5,684 nt of DNA. Source: Candidatus Avelusimicrobium alvi (GTDB lineage: Bacteria > Elusimicrobiota > Elusimicrobia > Elusimicrobiales > Elusimicrobiaceae). Shown one piece after another: positions 1 to 3,113 of the stretch. A model generated the notes under the pieces. It was given only the letters and a program-made list of their open reading frames with translations. It searched no databases and was not told the origin of the DNA. The stretch is taken from positions 9,646 through 15,329 of the forward strand of contig DCTQ01000058.1 in assembly GCA_002329395.1 (NCBI GenBank), in the 5' to 3' direction. The position numbers and the translations under genes were made by a program. Numbering within the stretch: position 1 is the first letter of the stretch; every line of letters begins with the position of its first letter.

Positions 1-766
1 CGCGCAGAGCGCCCAGGGACTTGGCGTCCGATATGAGCGCCTTGGCCGACACGCCGCCCAGCGCCACGACGTATTTCGGGCAGATAATGGAGATCTGTTT
101 TTCAATATATTTGCGGCAGCAGGCGATTTCGCCCGCGTTCGGCGCGCGGTCGTTGCCGTGTTTCTCGGGATGGAGCGGGTCCGTCATCGGGTGGCATTTT
201 GCGATGTTGGCGATAAACACCTCTTCGCGTTTCAGCCCCATGGCGGCAATCATTTTGTCTAACAGCTGCCCGGCGCGGCCCACAAAGGGGCGGCCCTGGC
301 GGTCTTCTTCAAATCCGGGGCCTTCGCCCACAAACATCACATCGGCGTCCACATTGCCTTCGCCCGGCACCGCCTTGATGCGCGTGGCGCCCAGGGGGCA
401 GCGGGAACAGTTTTGAATGGTTTGGGCCAGGTCGGCCAAAGCGGCGGTTTTTTCGGCGGCAGTCATAACGGCCTCCAGCGGTTCGGGGGCCGCCGCGCCG
501 TCAAAAACGGGAACGTCCTGCACGGGAACGGAGGGGCGGCCGGCTGACGCGCGGGCGGCCTCGCGCGCTTTGGCGCGGGGGAATTCCACCGTCAGCGTTT
601 CGCCCTCGGGCATTTGCGGGGGGCGGGCGCTATCCTGCGCGGGCTCGGACGAAACAACGGCGGCCGCGCGCGAAGGCGCAGCCGCCGAAATAAATTCATC
701 TTCGTCCTGGGCGGCCAGAAAAGTTTTAAAATCCGAAGCCAGCCGGCGCAGAGAATCGCTTTTCAT
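1..766 (-). CDS. Family 4 (Fe-S) uracil-DNA glycosylase, 3' end cut by window edge
   Basis: This gene encodes a uracil-DNA glycosylase that removes uracil from DNA as the first step of base-excision repair in the cytoplasm. The 255 visible residues begin MKSDSLRRLA. Residues 25-105 are rich in Ala, Pro and Glu and are probably a flexible linker. The catalytic domain begins near residue 110. It shows the first cluster pair CSRC (C120, C123), the active-site motif GEGPGFEED (147-155) followed by GRPFVGRAGQLLD (158-170), then C191 in AKCHP and C216/C217 in ACCRKY. These match the four cysteine ligands of the [4Fe-4S] cluster in family 4 enzymes. The spacing between the third and fourth cysteines is about ten residues longer than I recall for the family. 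The C-terminal part, with the expected His-Pro motif, lies outside the window. The ATG at 766 follows the rpoZ stop by 2 nt, with no good Shine-Dalgarno, so translational coupling to rpoZ is likely. Family assignment is secure; the exact subfamily is less so. Confidence 0.93.
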   Translation of the reverse strand, partial: MKSDSLRRLASDFKTFLAAQDEDEFISAAAPSRAAAVVSSEPAQDSARPPQMPEGETLTVEFPRAKAREAARASAGRPSVPVQDVPVFDGAAAPEPLEAVMTAAEKTAALADLAQTIQNCSRCPLGATRIKAVPGEGNVDADVMFVGEGPGFEEDRQGRPFVGRAGQLLDKMIAAMGLKREEVFIANIAKCHPMTDPLHPEKHGNDRAPNAGEIACCRKYIEKQISIICPKYVVALGGVSAKALISDAKSLGALR

Positions 767-768
767 AC

Positions 769-1065
769 TTACAGTTTCATCGGTTCTTTGGCTTTGCGTT
801 CCGCTTCTTTGCGGGCTTCTTCCTGGGCTTTTAATTCGGCTTCCAGGTTTTCTTTGCTGATGCGCAGCACTTCTTCTTTGGAAACGCGGTTGGACAGAAT
901 GTCGTCCAACGCCACTTTGATAACGACGGCGTGGGGTTCGTTTTTGTATTCGTCTTTTTTCTTCAGCTCTTTGGCCCAGATGGACGCGAGCACGACCACG
1001 TCGTAGCGGTCTCCGTCGTAGTTCATCAGTTTGGCGTCAAATTCTTTGTCATTTTTTACGGACAT
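769..1065 (-). CDS. rpoZ: DNA-directed RNA polymerase omega subunit
   Basis: This gene encodes a 98-residue protein assigned as the omega subunit, which binds the beta' subunit and helps assemble and stabilise RNA polymerase. The omega signature lies at residues 20-58: RYDVVVLASIWAKEL, corresponding to the family's RYxLVLxAAxRAxxL, then a charged loop and HAVVIKVALDDIL, corresponding to the family's pxxIALxEI. The usual arginines of the first helix are replaced (W30, K32), so the protein is somewhat divergent. Residues 64-95 form a highly charged Lys/Glu/Ala helix, as often seen at omega C-termini. Length is near the usual 70-100 residues. The ATG at 1065 is preceded by AAGGAG at 1076-1071 with a 5-nt gap. 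Its position directly after gmk is the common bacterial gmk-rpoZ order and strongly supports the call, which would be less certain from sequence alone. Confidence 0.9.
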   Translation of the reverse strand: MSVKNDKEFDAKLMNYDGDRYDVVVLASIWAKELKKKDEYKNEPHAVVIKVALDDILSNRVSKEEVLRISKENLEAELKAQEEARKEAERKAKEPMKL

Positions 1066-1070
1066 ATTCG

Positions 1071-1076
1071 CTCCTT
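1071..1076 (-). promoter_or_regulatory. Shine-Dalgarno of rpoZ
   Basis: The minus strand reads AAGGAG, 5 nt before the rpoZ ATG and inside the 17-nt gap after the gmk stop. It fixes the rpoZ start and shows that rpoZ has its own ribosome binding site, unlike the downstream glycosylase gene. Confidence 0.8.
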
Positions 1077-1082
1077 CGCTAC

Positions 1083-1676
1083 CTACTTCAGATTTTTAAT
1101 TTTTAAATCCTGCCGTATTACCCGGCACTGTTCGGCCGCGATGATGCCGGCCATTTTTTCCACGGCTTCCTTCAAATCGTCATTGAGCAGGGCGTAATCG
1201 TAACGGTCCAGCTCCTGCATTTCTTTTTTGGCGGTTTCCAGACGGATTTCAATGTCCTGCGTATTGTCGTTGCGGCCCAGGATGCGCTTTTTAAGCTCTT
1301 TTAAACTGGGGGGAACGATGAACACGGTGGCCGCGTCCGGGTATTGCGCCTTGACGGTGCGCGCGCCCTGTACGTCAATCACCAAAATGGGGCAGATGCC
1401 TTTTTTCATCAGGCTGTCCACCGATTTTTTGGGAATGCCGTAATAATGCGTATGCACTTGCGCCCACTCAAGCATCTGGCCTTTTTTGATGGCCTGTTCA
1501 AACTGTTTGATGCTCCAGAACAGATAGTCCGCGCCGTCTTTTTCTCCCTTGCGCGGCGCACGGGTGGTGGCGGTAATCACGCGCGAGACGGTTTTGTCAC
1601 GCTTGAGTACGGCGTCCACGATGGTCGTCTTGCCTGCGCCGGAGGGCGATGAAACGATGATGGGGAAAGCTTTCAT
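1083..1676 (-). CDS. gmk: Guanylate kinase
   Basis: This gene encodes guanylate kinase, which transfers phosphate from ATP to GMP to form GDP in purine nucleotide synthesis and recycling in the cytoplasm. The 197-residue length is close to the usual 190-210. Visible motifs, in order, are the P-loop SPSGAGKTT (10-18); the GMP-binding segment TATTRAPRKGEKDGADY (35-51), with R39, R42 and Y51; E70 followed by HYYGIPK (77-83); DVQGA (101-105); and the lid region with R131 and R135, followed by the IRLETAKKEM helix (144-153). All key residues expected for an active enzyme appear present. The ATG at 1676 has no Shine-Dalgarno in range; the nearest G-rich run ends 20 nt upstream. An in-frame TAA lies two codons before it, ruling out a longer protein. 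A promoter-like element places the start of transcription at about the ATG. It is probably the first gene of a gmk-rpoZ-glycosylase operon; the gap to rpoZ is 17 nt. Confidence 0.97.
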   Translation of the reverse strand: MKAFPIIVSSPSGAGKTTIVDAVLKRDKTVSRVITATTRAPRKGEKDGADYLFWSIKQFEQAIKKGQMLEWAQVHTHYYGIPKKSVDSLMKKGICPILVIDVQGARTVKAQYPDAATVFIVPPSLKELKKRILGRNDNTQDIEIRLETAKKEMQELDRYDYALLNDDLKEAVEKMAGIIAAEQCRVIRQDLKIKNLK

Positions 1677-1682
1677 TTTTAT

Positions 1683-1711
1683 ATTTTAGTAAATAATCCC
1701 CCGGGCGTAAA
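1683..1711 (-). promoter_or_regulatory. Putative sigma70-type promoter of gmk, placing the start at or beside the ATG
   Basis: On the minus strand a -35-like TTTACG (1711-1706; 4 of 6 consensus bases) is separated by 17 bp from a -10-like TAAAAT (1688-1683; 5 of 6). The expected transcription start, about 7 nt after the -10, falls on the A of the gmk ATG at 1676. Together with the absence of a Shine-Dalgarno, this suggests a leaderless or nearly leaderless mRNA. The element follows two terminator-like hairpins, consistent with gmk starting a new transcription unit. It is predicted from sequence only, and the AT-rich context makes a chance -10 possible. Confidence 0.55.
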
Positions 1712-1730
1712 GGGGAAAAAGCGGAAAAAC

Positions 1731-1744
1731 GCCTGCCGGCGGGC
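1731..1744 (-). terminator. Weak second terminator-like hairpin
   Basis: The minus strand contains GCCCGCCGGCAGGC, which folds into a short stem with one mismatch and a CCGG loop, followed by GTTTTTCC. It shares the 9-base word GCCTGCCGG (plus-strand reading) with the larger hairpin about 40 bp upstream in the minus-strand direction. It may be a back-up terminator; alone it would be weak. Confidence 0.35.
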
Positions 1745-1763
1745 AACAAGAAGAAGCCGAAAC

Positions 1764-1791
1764 AAAAGCCGCCTGCCGGACGGCGGGCGGC
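1764..1791 (-). terminator. Rho-independent terminator between the small ORF and gmk
   Basis: On the minus strand the arms GCCGCCCGCC and GGCAGGCGGC form a 10-bp GC-rich stem with one C-A mismatch around a GTCC loop, followed by TTTTGTTT. It lies about 18 bp after the stop of the 30-codon ORF and 87 bp before gmk. It would end the transcript of the small ORF (and perhaps of the ankyrin gene) and insulate gmk. The plus strand has no T-run after the stem, so it acts in one direction. Confidence 0.8.
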
Positions 1792-1809
1792 GTAAAAAAC
1801 GGCGGCCTG

Positions 1810-1902
1810 TTAAACGGCTGAAAACGTGTTCTGTCTGCCCTGGGTGGAGACGGCAATAAACTCCATACTCATAATCAAAAAATTATCGGCGGATAGTTGC
1901 AT
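1810..1902 (-). CDS. Small ORF, 30 residues, unknown function
   Basis: This is a possible small protein or leader peptide. The ATG at 1902 is preceded by a perfect AGGAGG at 1915-1910 with a 7-nt gap, the strongest ribosome binding site in the window. The peptide starts MQLSADNFLI, has a mildly hydrophobic middle (IMSMEFIAV), ends QGRQNTFSAV and stops with TAA. It has no cysteine, signal peptide, clear transmembrane segment or run of one amino acid that would mark a classical attenuation leader. A strong terminator follows within 20 bp, so the ORF looks like a complete unit. It could be co-transcribed with the ankyrin gene 111 bp upstream, because I see no strong terminator between them. I do not recognise the sequence. 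A remnant of a larger gene is an alternative, but the intact Shine-Dalgarno, ORF and terminator arrangement argues against simple decay. Confidence 0.5.
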   Translation of the reverse strand: MQLSADNFLIMSMEFIAVSTQGRQNTFSAV

Positions 1903-1909
1903 AAGTAAG

Positions 1910-1915
1910 CCTCCT
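1910..1915 (-). promoter_or_regulatory. Consensus Shine-Dalgarno of the 30-codon ORF
   Basis: The minus strand reads AGGAGG, 7 nt before an ATG that opens only a 30-codon frame. The perfect match and optimal spacing are the main reason to consider the ORF translated. No confident -35/-10 pair was found upstream of it. Confidence 0.65.
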
Positions 1916-2013
1916 GTTATATTTACAGTATGGCTTTTTGCGCTTATTAAAACCAGGGTCTTTGGACCTATTTGCACCGGGAAAAAGGGCCCAGAACGGC
2001 GGGACCGTACGGC

Positions 2014-2535
2014 CTATTGCCCGGCGCCCAGAGATTTTAAATAGGCCGCTATCCGGGCGTGTTTGTATTTTTTGGCCAGCGCAAGCGGCGTCATCCCCGC
2101 GGCGTCTTTTAAGTGAATGTCCGCGCCTTTTTCCACCAGTATCCGAATAACCGCCACGCCGCTCTGGCAGGCCGCGGCCGCATGCAGGGGGGAACCGCCG
2201 AAGTTGTCCAGCGCGTCCACTTCCGCGCTGTTTTTAAGCAGAAATTTGCACATAGCAGCCAGTCCGCATTCCGCCGCAATATGCAGCGGGGTCTGGCCGT
2301 CGTCCGTTTCGTGGGCCACGGTATAGCCCTGATCCAGCAGTTGGTCCGCCAGCGTAAAATCGTTGCGAAAGACGGCTTGATGGAGGGGAAAGCGGTTCAG
2401 CTCTGTAGAAAGAAACGCCACAATCGGCTGGTTTACGCCTTTATATAACCCTTGTTTGCGCCACCAGTTTAAAAAGGGCCGGCGCAGGATAAGAACCGCA
2501 ATCAAAAAGACCAACAGCGAGAGTTTCCATATCAT
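2014..2535 (-). CDS. Membrane-anchored ankyrin-repeat protein
   Basis: This gene encodes a 173-residue protein with an N-terminal transmembrane helix (about residues 4-18, SLLVFLIAVLIL core) followed by the basic stretch RRPFLNWWRK. By the positive-inside rule, the rest should face the cytoplasm. About four ankyrin repeats follow: 47-78 (FPLHQAVFRNDF), 79-112 (GQTPLHIAAECG), 113-146 (GSPLHAAAACQSG) and a shorter terminal one, 147-171 (GMTPLALAKKYKH). The TPLHxAA cores and VxxLLxxGAD-type ends are clear. Ankyrin repeats bind other proteins, so this is probably a scaffold or inhibitor at the inner membrane; the partner is unknown. The chosen ATG at 2535 has a G-rich Shine-Dalgarno (GGGGG at 2548-2544, 8 nt away). 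The in-frame TTG at 2541 is too close to it. A good promoter lies just upstream, implying its own transcription start. The fold call is firm; the role is unknown. Confidence 0.9.
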   Translation of the reverse strand: MIWKLSLLVFLIAVLILRRPFLNWWRKQGLYKGVNQPIVAFLSTELNRFPLHQAVFRNDFTLADQLLDQGYTVAHETDDGQTPLHIAAECGLAAMCKFLLKNSAEVDALDNFGGSPLHAAAACQSGVAVIRILVEKGADIHLKDAAGMTPLALAKKYKHARIAAYLKSLGAGQ

Positions 2536-2568
2536 AAGCAATTCCCCCGGGAAAGTATATCGCTTTTT

Positions 2569-2598
2569 ACTCTACCTAAAATAACGGGGAATTGTCAA
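2569..2598 (-). promoter_or_regulatory. Sigma70-type promoter of the ankyrin gene
   Basis: The minus strand has a perfect -35, TTGACA (2598-2593), an 18-bp spacer and the -10-like TAGAGT (2574-2569; 4 of 6). A start near 2562 would give a leader of about 27 nt carrying the Shine-Dalgarno. A TATACT nearer the gene (2559-2554) has a poorer -35 and would start inside the ribosome binding site, so it is less likely. Confidence 0.65.
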
Positions 2599-2608
2599 CG
2601 GAATTGAC
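2594..2608. repeat. Inverted repeat overlapping the -35 of the ankyrin promoter
   Basis: GTCAA and TTGAC half-sites are separated by 5 bp, and one half-site lies within the TTGACA -35 box. On the minus strand a near-direct repeat, CAATTCCGTT then CAATTCCCCGTT, covers the same place. A protein bound here would block RNA polymerase, so it is a candidate operator. Five-bp half-sites can occur by chance. Confidence 0.35.
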
Positions 2609-2702
2609 TGTGTCGGCCGGATTGGAGCGGACTGGAAAAGCATACGGAGTGAAATGCAAAATTGAGGCTAATTTTAAAAGTAATTATATTTTAAGTATTT
2701 TT
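2609..2702. other. AT-rich intergenic stretch after the lipoprotein gene
   Basis: No gene was seen here. The part nearest the lipoprotein stop (about 2660-2702) is very AT-rich. It contains a perfect TATAAT on the minus strand (2688-2683), with only a weak -35 candidate 17 bp upstream (TTAATG, 3 of 6). It also holds an AT-only inverted repeat, AAAATT/AATTTT, with a 6-base loop, which is too weak to call a terminator. It could be an upstream element or a secondary promoter for the ankyrin gene. Confidence 0.35.
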
Positions 2703-3017
2703 TTACATTAATTGCATTCTTTTATCCTGTTGAACGGATAATACGCCGGGCACTTTTTCAAAGAGCCTGATTGTTTTTTGGATATTTTGGCCGGGCGGCA
2801 CCGAGAGGGCCATACCGTTAAAATTTTTATAGTCGTACAGCACTTCGGCCTGTTGGCGGCGCACGGCCTCCAGCAAAGGCTGTTTGCCTGTTTGCGGGTC
2901 GTAAAAGATAATCAGCGTGCGGTTTTCGGCCGCCGGCTGCGGCGGCGGAGCGGAAACACGGCAGGCCGAAACAAACACCAGTCCGGCCAACAGAAGTATA
3001 TAAGCGGCGTATCTCAT
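2703..3017 (-). CDS. Small lipoprotein with inhibitor I9 / subtilisin-propeptide-like domain
   Basis: This gene encodes a predicted 104-residue lipoprotein. Residues 1-18 form a signal peptide with one basic residue, a hydrophobic core (YILLLAGLVF) and the lipobox VSAC, giving lipidated C19. A Pro/Ala-rich linker (23-30) follows. Residues 33-102 resemble the small alpha/beta fold of inhibitor I9 and subtilase propeptides: an opening strand TLIIFYD, a helix (LLEAVRRQQAEVL), a YDYKNFNGMALSVP core (61-74), a second helix and the ending VPGVLSVQQDK (89-99), like the family's HPGVxxVExD. No protease domain follows, so it is a stand-alone unit that could inhibit or chaperone a protease in the envelope. 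This is inferred from pattern memory. The start at 3017 is chosen because the ORF's earlier in-frame start at 3107 lies beyond the ppdK terminator and gives a non-signal N-terminus. AGGGG lies 7 nt upstream of 3017. No clear promoter is visible, so read-through from ppdK is possible. Confidence 0.78.
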   Translation of the reverse strand: MRYAAYILLLAGLVFVSACRVSAPPPQPAAENRTLIIFYDPQTGKQPLLEAVRRQQAEVLYDYKNFNGMALSVPPGQNIQKTIRLFEKVPGVLSVQQDKRMQLM

Positions 3018-3064
3018 AGGTATTCCCCTGATGCTTCCCAGGCTCGTGCCCGGGGGACCGGGAT

Positions 3065-3095
3065 AAAAAGCCCCGGCATAAAATCCGGGGCTTTT
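3065..3095 (-). terminator. Strong bidirectional rho-independent terminator after ppdK
   Basis: On the minus strand AAAAGCCCCGG and CCGGGGCTTTTT form a perfect stem around an 8-nt loop (ATTTTATG) and end in a T-run. The mirrored A-run means it could also stop transcription on the plus strand. It starts about 18 bp after the ppdK stop and separates ppdK from the lipoprotein gene. Confidence 0.92.
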
Positions 3096-3113
3096 GAGTC
3101 GGTTCAAAACAAC

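Noticed and set aside
21..860. Two long adjoining plus-strand ORFs (21-416 and 417-860)
   Set aside because: They lie antisense to the glycosylase and rpoZ genes, have no family resemblance and low-complexity Ser/Ala/Arg content, as expected from the complement of GC-rich coding DNA.
1957..1968. GGTC-CAAA-GACC hairpin after the ankyrin gene as a terminator
   Set aside because: Its stem is only 4 bp and the short T-run begins several bases later, so it is too weak to call.
2536..2541. TTG start two codons before the ankyrin ATG
   Set aside because: It is only 2 nt from the G-rich ribosome binding site, whereas the ATG at 2535 has 8 nt.
2604..2632. TTGACT on the plus strand as a divergent promoter
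   Set aside because: No -10-like sequence lies at 16-18 bp spacing and no plus-strand gene follows.
3018..3107. Longer lipoprotein start at 3107
   Set aside because: It would place coding sequence through the ppdK terminator hairpin and put 30 non-signal residues before a clear signal peptide.
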